From contig NC_046674.1 of the NCBI RefSeq assembly GCF_003369915.1, positions 2,046,001 through 2,110,000 of the forward strand: 64,000 bases of DNA, given 5' to 3'. The notes beneath the pieces are model-generated. The model worked only from the letters and a program-made list of their open reading frames with translations, had not been told where the DNA came from and searched no databases. The DNA comes from Drosophila miranda (taxonomy: Eukaryota > Arthropoda > Insecta > Diptera > Drosophilidae). Made by a program: the position numbers and the translations under genes. Below, one piece after another: positions 1 through 12,204 of this stretch. The stretch's first letter is position 1. Every line of letters begins with the position of its first letter.

Positions 1-2221
1 GCGTACCATTCAAAGTTTATTGATTCGGATTGAAAAGCTGACACTTGCACATATTTCACGCACACACAAGTTTTGCGCTTTTTTTCGGTGAATAGTGTGG
101 CTTAGAGAGCAACGGGGAGGGGGGGGTCTCAGGGGCTGTCAGGGGTTGGCTAAGGTTAATAGTTCATTGATAAGACCATTGGATTCATTGAGTTTCAGAT
201 AAGCCATCCTTGATCTGGCACATACGAGCATGTGTAATCCCCAATAATTGGGACTTTCCAGTGAGGAAAGAAGAGCTATTCGCTATTCAAGTGCTAAAAG
301 GGTTTTCCGGGGGTCCTTTCAGAAGAAGAATCAATAAAGGGAGCCATTATCATTATCATCCTCTTCCATCACCACAATCCCCAGCAACTCCATTAAGTGC
401 CTTAGCCCACTCAGATATGTAAATTCCCAACCAATATTCCCACTTATTGCAGCTACTTATAATTTCACTTTCTTTGCCGTTTCCCTGCTCCTGGGAAATA
501 CCTCTTCATACAGAAAGAAAAGAAGGCGAGAGAGAAAATTAAGAAAGAAATCATCTAAGGGAAATGCAATCTGTAAGCGATGCTGCCTGATTGGGTTTGT
601 CTGCTTTCATTATGACCTTGGGATGGCTTCCTTAGCAACCGACTTCCGCCCCCCGACTCTCTGGGGCAATCACACAGACCATTTAACTTTAACGACAGAA
701 TAACGAAAGGAAAGATGACACCAGACGCACGAGAAGGACCAGGCACTGGGAGGACTGGGAGGACTGGGGGGACTGGGGGACTAGGCCCACTGGCCAAAGT
801 TCTTTCCCTCATTACAATTATATTTGCAAAAGTTTTTCTCGACTTTTCGCAGATGCTCCATTTCCGACTTGTTGCGGCCGCGGTTTATATCCCACCCCCA
901 AAAACGAGATACATAAAAGATATTGTGTATTATTCATACGATTATTTGTTTATCAAAGTAAATCGAACTTTGGATGAGAATCGGATAAAGTGGGTGATCG
1001 ATTTTGAAACTGGAATCACTTTGGAAAGATGCAGGAGAATATTTATGGCTCCTGGCTCCCCCTCCTGACCACCGAGACAGCAACAAATTGTTTTTCATAG
1101 CCAGAGAGCAGAAGGCAGAGCGGGCTAAAAGGCCAAAAGCCAGTTTGCATTTAGCTTTTGTTTAAAAATTGACTTTCTTTAGAAAATTCCAATGAATAGC
1201 AAGCTGTGGGTGTGCTTTTTTTAAATCTATTTATATTTTGTTGTACCACAAGAAATTGTTGGACTACATCACAAGAACTGGAAAAAACTTTAGGAATTAT
1301 TGAGAGGATCTGCCCTGGAATGGGCTAATCTCTTAGGGGGCCTTGACAACCATTTTTAAAGGAATTTTACGTCGTTCATAGATTCAAATTTTACATCTCA
1401 CACTGGCGGCTTTCTTTGGAACTACTAGTGCAACAGAACTTGGCGCAGGACATGAATTTTCATCCCCAAGGGGTCCAAACTTGGCGTGGATCCGCCAGCG
1501 CCCTCTGCTGTTCGTGCACTGCCGGAAGTCGTCACTGCTGCTTGTTTCATACCGGCGAGCTTCTGTGTAATAGAAACTCGATTTTCGGCAAGGGCCGCAG
1601 CTCTACTTTTATACCCGGTACGCAGTCGATGACTGCCGCATGTATCGTATTTCCTCCAAGATGAATTTAGTACTCTCTCTCTCTCTACTCTGAGAGAGAC
1701 AAGCGCTAGAAAGAGATAGCAAACGTTTTACGTTCTGCACGTTTGGATGCATACGGACAGAAGGTTGGTCCTCGAAAGAGAGCAGAGGTTGTGTGCTTAG
1801 TGATTGTACCCATTATGAACAGAAGCTGCCAGAGGATTTGTGTGGCAGTGTGGCTGCGCACTTCGATGGCGTCGGCTGGATCCATGTCCATGACTACCAG
1901 GATGCATGCATCGACAAGCTGGAAAGGTACATACATACATATGTATATTAAGCGACGCATTTAGCGACGAGCATAGGACGCATTTTCGGATCCAGCTGGG
2001 ATCTACATTGTAGCTCAATTCCTCAATTGCTCAATCCTGCAATTTCTGTGTCAGTTTTTCGAAACTCGAATGATTCCCATTCTTCTGATGCGGCAAATTT
2101 TTTAACAAAGATGGAGAGTGGGGGATTTCTCTGCGATCTCTCCGCGATCTAATGAGAGATGGAAAAACATAGAGAGATCTTGCACTTCGCTTATACTCAA
2201 TTTTAAGCTTTTTATTCCTCT

Positions 2222-2345
2222 ACATCTGTCTCTCTCTCTTTCACTTCTTACTTCAACACATCGATAGGGGACGCAAACTGCACGATTAAGAGTGAGATAG
2301 CAAGAAAGAGAAAGAGGGAGAGAGAAAGCGGGAAAGAGAGAGGAT
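2222..2345. promoter_or_regulatory. GAGA/CTCT-rich tract with a DRE-like site
   Basis: A pyrimidine-rich tract (about 2225-2250) and a purine-rich GAGA tract (about 2300-2342) flank a CATCGATAGG sequence near 2268 that resembles the DRE core. GAGA tracts bind GAF (Trl) in flies. No gene start is visible next to it, so a regulatory role is only suggested. Confidence 0.3.
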
Positions 2346-2507
2346 GAGCAAGCGCGTGGAAAGAATAATTAAATACAGATCGAAGCCAGATTCGGCAATC
2401 TGTTAGATATGGTCCTGCTCTATGAATTTCGGTTTTTTCGTGTCTCTAAAATATTGGATGCTCATTCGTTGTGCGGGCGGAAGGGGTCGGAGCTTAGAAA
2501 CACACTT

Positions 2508-2630
2508 GTAGCCGTGTGATATCCAGAATCTGTAGCTCTTAAAGTCTCCGACAACTAGGCGTCAAGTATCGACTCGGATATTGATGCTGATCAAGATATA
2601 CATACATATATAAGATATACTCTCAAACTG
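2508..2630 (+). mobile_element. Decayed DINE-1/INE-1-like fragment
   Basis: This segment resembles the body of the better preserved element at 57.6-58.0 kb. Shared blocks include ACTAGGCG, ATCGACTCGG and the ATTGATGCTGATCAAGA-type core followed by an AT-rich TATATA stretch. The copy is truncated and diverged, with the tandem GACGGACA part missing. Confidence 0.45.
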
Positions 2631-2742
2631 AGAGGAACAATTATTTTAAACTGCACGGCTCGATCTCGGCTCAATGCGGCTGGTACTGCTGATTGCTTGT
2701 ACGATCGGATGGCAGCTGCGATTCTCCCCTTACGACTTCTCG

Positions 2743-3062
2743 GTGTTCCTCTTCTTCACTGCTGTGCTCTTCTCCTGCTGTTGCTGCTTATCTTCCGATC
2801 ATCTGCTGTAGATCTCGTTCTGCTGTTGCTGATGTTCGCCGTTCGCCGTCGCCGCAGGAACAGCAGTAACAGCAGATCAACAGCAGAATAACAGCAGATC
2901 AACAGAAGATTAACAGTAGATCAACAGCAGATCAACAGAAGATTAACAGTAGATCAACAGCAGAGCAACAGCAGTAACAGTAGAGAGAGAAAAACAGCAG
3001 ATGAACAGCAGATAAGCAGCAACGGCAGCAGGAGAGCACAGCAGAGCAGAAGGGGAACAGCA
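2743..3062. repeat. Imperfect inverted repeat with about 65-nt arms
   Basis: The left arm (about 2743-2807) and the reverse complement of the right arm (about 2997-3062) match over about 65 nt with a few substitutions and two 3-nt gaps. Shared blocks include CTGCTGTGCTCT and TTGCTGCTTATCT. The spacer is about 190 nt and contains an 11-nt tandem array. Transcribed, it could fold into a long hairpin. Confidence 0.6.
2862..2975. repeat. 11-nt tandem array organised in 33-nt higher-order units
   Basis: The array is built from 11-nt units of the form NAGATYAACAG. Two perfect 33-nt copies (three units each) lie at 2895-2927 and 2928-2960, flanked by looser copies. It forms part of the loop of the surrounding inverted repeat. 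Confidence 0.75.
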
Positions 3063-4112
3063 AGAAGGGTTGTAAAAAGATAATAAAAAACAACCAACGA
3101 TTGACATTGCTCAAAAGCTACACATTCGAAAGAGAAATATCGCGGAAGTCTTTCCCTGGGAGAGGCTGGAGAAACCGCAAGGCTGGATAATATAAGCGCT
3201 GGTTGGACATACTAGAGCGAAAAGAAAAACGAAAGGACATTAAATAGCACCATTTCCAAGCTAAATAAATGCTTCCCCAAACAGAAATCTGGCTAAATCT
3301 GAATCGAGTCATGAACGGGGAACATCTGGTGCTCGGGGTCAGAGATCAGGGCATATACGCGGGCCAGCATCATTCAGAAACCAATTAAATATCAATAAAC
3401 CCCACAAAATGTTAACATTTAGGCCAAATGGCAATCGATTAACATTTATAGGCTCACATTCCCCGCAGACAATCCATCAATTTGGGGGCAGTTAACTCGC
3501 ACCAAAGCAAATAATCCCACGGCACGGCCAATGAAACAATAACTATATTATTTATGTTTATGCCCGCACATAAAACTGTATATTTAAGGCAAACAAACAA
3601 ATGCCAAACTCGTTTGGAAAACACAAAACAGAAAACAAAAAACAAAAAACAAAAAACAAAAAAACAGAAAACAGAAATCAATGCAACTTGCTGCTGAGTC
3701 ATGCTGCTCACTGCGGAGTCGCACGGAATGGATGGATCACCGAAGGCTGGTTGAAGGTGTCATCTTCCGATCAAGAGTCTAGCCAAAGGTCGTCCTTAAC
3801 TTACACTCGGTTCACACGAACAGAGAGAGGAAAACAAAGCCAAGAAACAACAAAGATACTCGAGTGCACAACATTGAAGTGGAAGTTGAGGTTGAAGTCG
3901 GATCAGTGAAGCGTTTGATAAAGCTTCTTTATGCCTTATACTTGGCCATTTGTTAAGGTCTTTGCGCGTTCTCGTGCTGCCGCTGATGCTGAATGTTTAT
4001 GATTGCTCGATTACTCTGCCAGAGACCAGACTCACAAAAGTCGACCCAATTACAAGTTGTTTGTTCTGAGTCGAAACAAGCGAGTAGTAAGACATCATCC
4101 AACCTCATCAAC

Positions 4113-4180
4113 ATCGTCATCGCAGTCACTGGAGTCATCGCAGTCATCGTAGTCATCGCAGTCATCGCGATGATCATCGA
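4113..4180. repeat. 9-nt tandem repeat (GCAGTCATC)
   Basis: Several imperfect copies of a 9-nt unit lie in tandem. They open a frame on both strands by chance and give no credible protein. Confidence 0.6.
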
Positions 4181-6394
4181 ATTTGTGCAGATGGCCAAGC
4201 GTGGCGGACGACTGACCTTGCCACCGTTTAAGAGTACTCCAATTTCGAGGCACAAAAGCCAAAATCAATTTAAATGCTAGCCAGCAACTAGAAAAAGTTG
4301 CACAAAAAAGCATCATGTAAAAGAAAAACCTGAATGGTAGCTTGCCAGAGCGTACCACATGACGTATGCTCAATATTTGTGGAATCAAGGGGGAACGGAA
4401 TATGAAATATGGACGGAATCTTACTTAAGCATATAAGATAGAAATTTACCTTGAGGCAAGTGTAGAAGAAGTCTTTCTCTGTTAGATCATTATTTTAAGT
4501 AGATATATATGTCCGTTAGATAGAGATCCGAACTGCATCTGAAAAGAACATTTTGAAGCTTATTAGGAATACATTTAAGGATGATCTGGGGAGAATATAG
4601 GCAGAAAATATGGGATGACAGAAGATCTTCTTGTTGTAAATACTCCAATGACACTTGAGGAATCTCATAAGAGGGCTTGAAGAAAGCCAGAATAAGAGAG
4701 TAGCAGAGTCGCAGTCAATACTCCTGGATAGTCCGAAATAGAGAATTTATGTGTCTGTAAGCTACTTTCTTCCATAAAAGATACCCTCGACACTACTTAC
4801 GTATGTATACCCCATAGCCAATTCTCGAATTCTCCAATGTTACTCTTTCCCAGTACAGAAATACATATGTCTGCTATAAGAACATCTGTCGAGTGGAGAA
4901 CTTCAGCTGCATTTTCTGCGATTCTGTGACACTCTCTACATACGAGTACGATATATGCTTTTTATGTGACTCTTCAGCATTCCATTGATCGGTAATGCAC
5001 ATTTATATGTAAGTAGGAGTTCGAGTACGAGAACGAGTATATAACCAAAACAAAACATGACAATATTTTGCAGCCAACTGCCAACTCAATTCGGACCACA
5101 TTCTGTTGGCCAGAAGTTGCAGTCGTCGGTTCCAAGCCAAAAGGTGTCCAATGGCAAGAGCCAGGCCAGAGCCAGCACTGACCCTGTTCGCACCTCGTTA
5201 TGCTGTGGCTATCCTATCGCTTTGGCATTTGGTACGAGTCGAGTCGAGTCGATTCGAGTACTTCTCATAAGTACACCAGTATCTGTATCTGGGTAATGTA
5301 ATCTTTTCTCGCTTTATTCATGGCATTTTCTGTATGAAATTTCCCCCAAAGCGTTTGTCTATCATCATCTCAGCTCAGCCGGAGCTCCGAAGACTTGCCA
5401 GCTCCAGCTCCAGCTCCAACTGCAGCTCCAGCCTTTTGCTTTTTTCTGTTTCTGCTTTGAAATCCGATCGATGGAGGCAAAGGCAAAGGCAGAGGCAGGG
5501 GCAGAGGCAGGGGGCACTTTGGACAGAGTTCAGAGCTGCCTTTGGCCTTCTACACTGTTTTTGAATGGATCTGCCATTAATTTCAATCATCTCCGAAGTA
5601 TTTTCCATTGAATTAGTAATTGGTTTTGGTTTTGGGTTCTTTGGTTCGCTGGAGTCTGGTTTGTCACTTCTATAAGCATGTACCTCTAGACATTCATCAA
5701 ATGGCAATTCAATCAAATCTTTTTGGCATTTTCCTGGCATACTTTTTGCTTGTGGCACCTTTGACTAATTTCCGATATAAATGATGATATTATTCTGTTG
5801 AGTAGTTTGAACATTGCAAATATTAATGATGGAAAATAAATGTGAATGCTGGACATGACCTACTCTATATATATAAGGGCAAACTCGTCATCACGTGTGC
5901 TCTTTAAGCCGCTTAAAAGTTGCCAAATATCTGCCAAAAGAAACGCTCCACAAAACAAAGTCACTTGAACTAATGATTGGTAAAAGAGTGGTAAAAGCTC
6001 CCCGAACAGAGCTCCAGTAATCCCCAGTCCCTCGGCAAATGTGACAAAATAGTGTGACAATTAAAGTGGGTAGATCCCCCTTAACACATTTCCTAGACAG
6101 AGGATTCACTTCACTTTGATTACAAAACCCATCGACAATTTGCCACAAAAAGCAGAGAGAAGAGCGGCCAAAACGAAGCCTTTTATTGGCGATGATGTAT
6201 GATATTTTTTGCTGTGATCCAAAGAAGAGCGAGTGATGCAGCGAGGTGGAGTTTGGAGGTGGGAGGGTGGAGGGTGGAAGGTGGCATGAGTGCCGCTTCG
6301 GAAGGTGGCATGATAGGGAGTCTGAAGTCAAAAGAGGCGGACGGGTCGCGGGCATTGCGCAAAACTGAGACAAAGACAGGGGACTGCGGTCTGT

Positions 6395-6414
6395 GGGGGT
6401 GGGGGTGGGGGTGG
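6395..6414 (+). repeat. G-run repeat (GGGGGT), G-quadruplex-capable
   Basis: Three runs of five G separated by single T are followed by a GG. It is a candidate intramolecular G-quadruplex on the + strand, in non-coding DNA. Confidence 0.5.
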
Positions 6415-9400
6415 CGATGATGATGATGGATCATTCCCCGTTTTTTTGGGGCCACTAACGGATGTGGCATGTGATGTGTGGCATGTGCCATGTGGCTCCA
6501 TAGGATGTTCTTCTTCGACTGGCATCGGTCTCGTCTCGGCTCGGCTCGTCTCGGACCCTCTGTGCTGTTTAGCATATTCATTGTTGATTGCCGGGCCGCG
6601 ATAATTATAATTCCTCCGCCAAGACCTCCGTTCTGGTCTTTTCCTGTGTTCTGCCTTTAATTACCTTCCTTCCAACGAGGCTTTTGCATAATTGCATTGT
6701 TGTTGCCGAAATCATCATTAGAATTTTTATTTGCACAATAATCAACGCGCGGTACAAACTCATGAAAAAACAGCGAACAGGGCCCCAAAAAATCCCCAAA
6801 GTGCATTGTATTTGTGCAATGGCAGAGAATTTTTGGTTTTTTCTGTTGTTGGGGGGGGGCGGGGGTGGAGAACACACAACCAGAACAATGAGAACGAAAT
6901 GCGTTCATCAAATGTTTGCGGTCTGTTTGCGAGTGTTTTGTGTGTTTTTTTTGTGGGAGTGGATGGATGGCGGTGGATATTTCGTTGCAGAACTACAATT
7001 GACAAATGATGCTGCAGCCATTTGTGGGGCAGGGGGAGGGGGCAGATGGATGAACCCCACGAGAGGATGACCGAAGTTTGGGGGCGGACCTTGGACTACT
7101 TTGAGTTGCATTTTATGCACTCCATGGCTGTAATTAGGAGCAGGAAATCCGACCTGATACTGTTAATCCATCCGGTTTTGTTTACAGCACTTAGCCGTAC
7201 TTAACCAAGCCCTCTAGAGGTCAGCCCTTCTGTGGTGACCCTGAATGTAAGATCTTCTTCGCACAAATGACTGCTCTTTCGGATCCGCTGCCAGCCGCTT
7301 CCCAGAGTCGAATTATAAAAACATTTCTAAACAAATTTAGTAAATTACAGCATTAGTCGCATTAGAGCTGACAAAAGAATGGGAAAAACCGAGTGAAAAA
7401 TTGCGTTTATGCTGGGGGCAAGTGTCATATCACATGGTGGACGGAGGCATGGAGTGGAGTGGAAGCCAACGGGAAGCCAACATTTATGAGACCCCCGCAA
7501 TTACTTGATCATTGTTTTCGTCACGTATTCAACCAATTTTCAAATATGAAGAAGCGTTGCTGGTGTTGCTGTTGTTGCTGGTGTTGCCGCCGCTGATGAT
7601 CATGATGGAGAGGCTACCCAGACGCTACCTTCAAATGGGTAAAAGTCAAGGTCGTGTGTGGAGTACGGTCACAGCGTGTGAAATCTTCGGAAATTGATGG
7701 GGGGGCCATTAGATAGCGCTCCGAAGAGCCCCCGCACCCCGCCCCCGCCAATTGGGAAATCCAACATGCTTGCAGCAGTACACTGGAGCGTACACACACG
7801 ACCAACACCCAATGATAATAAGTGCTATCCATAAGGCAGTGCGGGCTGATGCCCATACTCAGAGCCTGGTCTGGTCTCTGGTCTGGTCTCTGCAAATTTA
7901 GAGCCAAGAAACTGCACTCGAAACTTGCGCTGATTAAGGGAATTTCTCACACAATTCCACCGCCGCCGAAACTTGCTCTCAAGCCCAAGCCATGAGCCAC
8001 GAAAGACGTTTCGTTTCGTTTCGTTTCGTTTGGCAATGTCTATTGCCAGTGCTCTGGTGCTCTAGTGCTTTGCTTTTCTCGAAGGTGAACCAGAATGCAG
8101 TCCGGAGTCCGGAGTCCGGAGTCCAAGTCAAAGTGTCTCAGATTCAGTCCCAGGTCTCTATGGTCTGTGTCGATCTCTCAAGCAATTGAAGCGCATTGAA
8201 TGAGCCGTCGGAGCCGTCTCCCAACCGGATTGCCACCGCCACCGCCGCTGCTGCTGCCACTGCTGCCACTGCTGCCACTGCCACTGCACATCTTTTGAAA
8301 GTGAGCGGCGGCTGCGGCCCCAAAGACTGCATCAATTCTAGACCAAATGAATGTCTCTTGCCAAAGGCAGCAGCTCTGCAAATTTATTGCAGCATTTTAT
8401 TTTAATTAGTTTAATTTATGATAATTTTTTTCAAATCGAAATTAAATGCTGTCACACAGCCACAGGAATTGCATAAGTAACATCCGCTGGGAGTGACATT
8501 ACAATCTCCTGCCCGAAGGGTTTTCGGGGCAGCGATGTGCGAGGGAAGCCCCATGGGATCTAGGGGTCAACAGGTCATGGGTTTTACTTACAGATGCCAA
8601 TTTTCCGTTCAAATTTTGACAAGGAAAAATGAAGGTTTCGTTCCCCTTTTCGGCGTGTCGTCCCTTGCTCTTCTCGCACTGCTTTTCCTTGTACTGCTTG
8701 ATGCTTTCACTGCTTGATTCTACTTCCACGACTACTCCCTTCTGTGATGCTTGTGCTGTCTTTTCTGCTCTGAACTGCTTTATTATATTTTTTACGATTC
8801 ATATTTTTCTTAAAGATTCGATGAGTCTGCCTAGAAAAGAATCAATCTTTCCGTATCACTGAAACTTTATCCATTGATCTCAGAAATCATTTGCCTCCTT
8901 AACCTTCTTTGAAATATACGAAACGATGATCCAAACAGTTTAAATATTAAGCCATCGATGCCCCTTAAGTTCTTAGGTACTCCACAATCGCCTTCTTATC
9001 ATGTATGATTACGTGCACTTTCAATGTAAAATTTCTACAGAATAGATGGGACGTTTCCTCAATGAACTTAATAGATATGAACCACTTTTCTTTTATTTGA
9101 TTTCCCTCTTATGTGGGTCCTCTGTTGTTGTTTTTGTCTGCTGATTTCCCTCTTTTCCCTGTCGCTCTTTCTCCTCCGAGTTACCAATGCGAATGCCAGT
9201 CGAGAGTGAAGTGAGTTCGTTGCCTAAGTCTTTCGTTTATCCATCGCTAATGAGCGAACATTTCGCACCAGCAAGCGGTAAGCGGCAGGCGGCAGGCGGC
9301 AATCGACAGGCGGCAATTAAATGGAATCGGAATCGCCGTTAAGTTGGCCAAGTGGCAGTGGCCGGGCCATCATCAATAAGCTGAAATTCGCACTAATTTT

Positions 9401-9789
9401 TGCCTTTGCTTTGCTTTGCTTTGCGACACACTGCCAAACAAATAGCCAAACAAACATCCAAGCAAAAACCAAACAAAAGCCGGTGGCAGCCGCACAGAGA
9501 GTGGGCCTCTTCTTAGCCATGAACGAGAGCCATGGGGCTGGGAGAGAGACACCCGAAGCAGCAACGAGGCATCAATAGCCACGATGATTTAGTTTTCCAA
9601 CTTCGGATTGGGATTCGGATTCGGAGTCGGCTTTGGCCTGGGCCACGATGCGAAGCGACGCGACGATGAGGTTGCTCTTTGGCAATTCCAGCGCCGATGA
9701 TGACGCTGTGCATTTTTGTGAGCCAGCCTCGTGCGCTCATCTATCTGTCCGTGGAGACCCCGGACAACCCCGAGCAACGCGCTCTCGAG

Positions 9790-9796
9790 TATAAAA
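9790..9796 (+). promoter_or_regulatory. Candidate TATA box for first chitin-binding gene
   Basis: TATAAAA follows CTCGAG. It lies 1.44 kb upstream of the first ATG of the chitin-binding gene on the same strand. A fly-type initiator candidate (CTCAGTG) is near 9906, too far for this TATA, so the start site is not fixed. A GTGAGT near 9935 could be the donor of a leader intron. Confidence 0.3.
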
Positions 9797-11230
9797 CTAA
9801 AATTGATGCGAATTTTTGTCTTACTTTTGCATCAACTTCAAACGCGGCCACACGTGCACCCCAGACGCTCCAGCTCCAGCTCCAACTCCAGCTCCAACTC
9901 CAGCCTCAGTGTTCGTTAAGAAGTTCGCTCTGAAGTGAGTCCCAATCAGACACGGATACGATCTGTTCGATGCAGTGAGAGTGTGTTTTGTGCGTGGCAT
10001 TTAGATTAGTTTTTTTTTTTTGGTTTTGTGCTCAAGTTTGAGAAATCAACAATTACGCAAATTGGTTCCCATGAGGAGCCCAACAAGTGCGGCATAAACT
10101 GACCAACACAAATATCGTGGCAATAACTGATTAGAATATCCAGAAAAAGGAAAAGGGAACCCTTGGGAACCCTTTTTCAAGAGTAATCCTATCTCTGGAA
10201 GCGAATCAAAGCGGCTGTTTTCTTTGGAGGAATATGTGTACGACTTTGAATCAAACATTTAATGATGATTCCTTCGAGATAGTAGGGTAATTGGATTGGG
10301 AAATTCTCCTGTGGTTCACCAACAACAGAAGATCAAAGTTTGTATTACTCCAACCTTGATCTAATATTATTGATATTTAAAATGTAATGTCATCCCCGAT
10401 TCTGAGGGGTTTCATCGGTTAAATGATAAGAAATCAAATGGATTCTTAGGAAGATCAGATGATCAGATGCCATCTTAACAGGTCATCATTTGGGCAAAAT
10501 GAAATCATATTCAGGATCAATATAGTTTCCAGAGAACTGTTATTTGGTTACATTTTTCGCTGATCTCATAGGGACTCGATATGGGTTTCCATTCCCCAAA
10601 GCCATGATCGCCAAAAGAACGCCAGTGGATTACTCCTGTCATAAACACAACATTTCCCAAGTGGCAGCTGCCATAATAGCAAACAGCAAACAGCAAATAC
10701 CATAACCGAATGAGCCATCAAATGCGATGTAAACAATTTGAGGTATTCTCAATTAAGATTCATTTTGGGGCCATGCCAGGCCATGCCATGCCATGCCATG
10801 CCATGCCAGGCCAGGCCATCCATTCGCCCGCTACAAAAGTGAATGCAAACGGCAGCTGCAAGCTCCCCAGAAAACATCCGAAGAAACAGCAGTACCTGAA
10901 TATCCATTAGCGATTCCCCTACCGCCTCCTCCTTCCTCCCATGCCGCCTCTGATGAGTCACAATAAACATATAGATATAAAATCGAATTATGTATCTGCC
11001 ACAGCCACAAACCATCCCAGAAAGACCAGCAGAAGAAGAAGATGCTTCGGCAAAAGATTTCCTTTCTAAAAAACACAACAAATTTAAATCCTCGACTCGT
11101 TTTCTTTCGATTTTCGTTTCGTATCTTTAGATAGTAACAGAAAAAATCACATTTAAATTACGTATTACCCCGAAAGAAACAAAAACAACAACAAAATCCC
11201 CAAATAAAAACCCGAAAAATCACAGACATC

Positions 11231-11325
11231 ATGGAAGCAGCAGCGAACAAATCACCGCAGCAGCAGCAGAAGCTGCAGCAGAAGCAGCAGCATCTGCAAC
11301 ATCAGAAGAAGCGGCAGCAACACAG

Positions 11326-11360
<35 letters not shown>

Positions 11361-12173
11361 GGCAGTGGAGCCTCGGCGGCATCTCCACGTACCACTGCCT
11401 CGGCCTCCTAATGGTCGTGTTCGGAGTACTCTCGATGCTGCTCGCAGGGAACTGTGTCAATGGGGTAAGTCATCGCAAAGAGTCGTCTTTCTCCCCAGAA
11501 GAAGACCCAATGGTCGGCGGTCGTCGGTCGTCGGTGGTCGTTCGTCGGCTGTCGGATCTTTTGAGGCTTTTATTGCTGGCAATTATGGCTGTAAAAAGGG
11601 TTTTTATGAGCTTGGGAAATGGCTTATTGAATTGAATAATTTTGTTTGGTGCTGCAATGTCTGGCACATTGATTTGACAACTTCATTGGTTGGGGAACGA
11701 TCTCCCCCTCAGCAGCAGCAAAAAAGTGTCATCTGAGATAGTTTCCTACATTCATTCGGAGTAAAAAGATTGCGCACACCATTTGTCTCTTGGCTGATAT
11801 GGATCTACACGAACCACCCGTGCAACAGCCACCCTGCAACAGCAACAACAGCAAACTCCCACGCAAAGTTGCAGCCACAGCAACAGCAACAGCAACAACA
11901 TCAACAAAAAATAACATTGTTGCCACAAAACAAAAAATAGACCAAAAAGGTGCCTCAGTCTCAGTCTCTGCCGCGCCGCATCTACCATCGTCTTCTTTTT
12001 GTTGGTGTTGCAAGTGCAACAAAAAGAGGCTGCAGAAGAGGATGCAGAGCAGGGGGTGGGGACAGCACACGAAGCAGACAACCAGACAACCAGACAACCT
12101 GTCTGCCAAAGTGTTAGACATCTTCTCACGTCCAGAGGTAACCCAAAAGCTCCCTCAAGACTCCTCTCACTCT

Positions 12174-12204
<31 letters not shown>

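Larger units (their letters stand above)
1..9780. other. Gene-free non-coding stretch upstream of first chitin-binding gene
   Basis: I see no convincing protein-coding or RNA gene here. Open frames are short, low in complexity and often overlap on both strands. The stretch holds GAGA/CTCT tracts (about 1675-1700 and 2225-2345), a decayed DINE-1-like fragment, an inverted repeat, several short tandem repeats and G-rich runs. It is most likely intergenic or cis-regulatory DNA of the gene starting near 9.8-11.2 kb. That role is inference. Confidence 0.6.

Noticed and set aside
5891..6373. 160-codon minus-strand open frame
   Set aside because: No domain, mixed low-complexity His/Pro and Ser segments, no start context or neighbours that support a gene.
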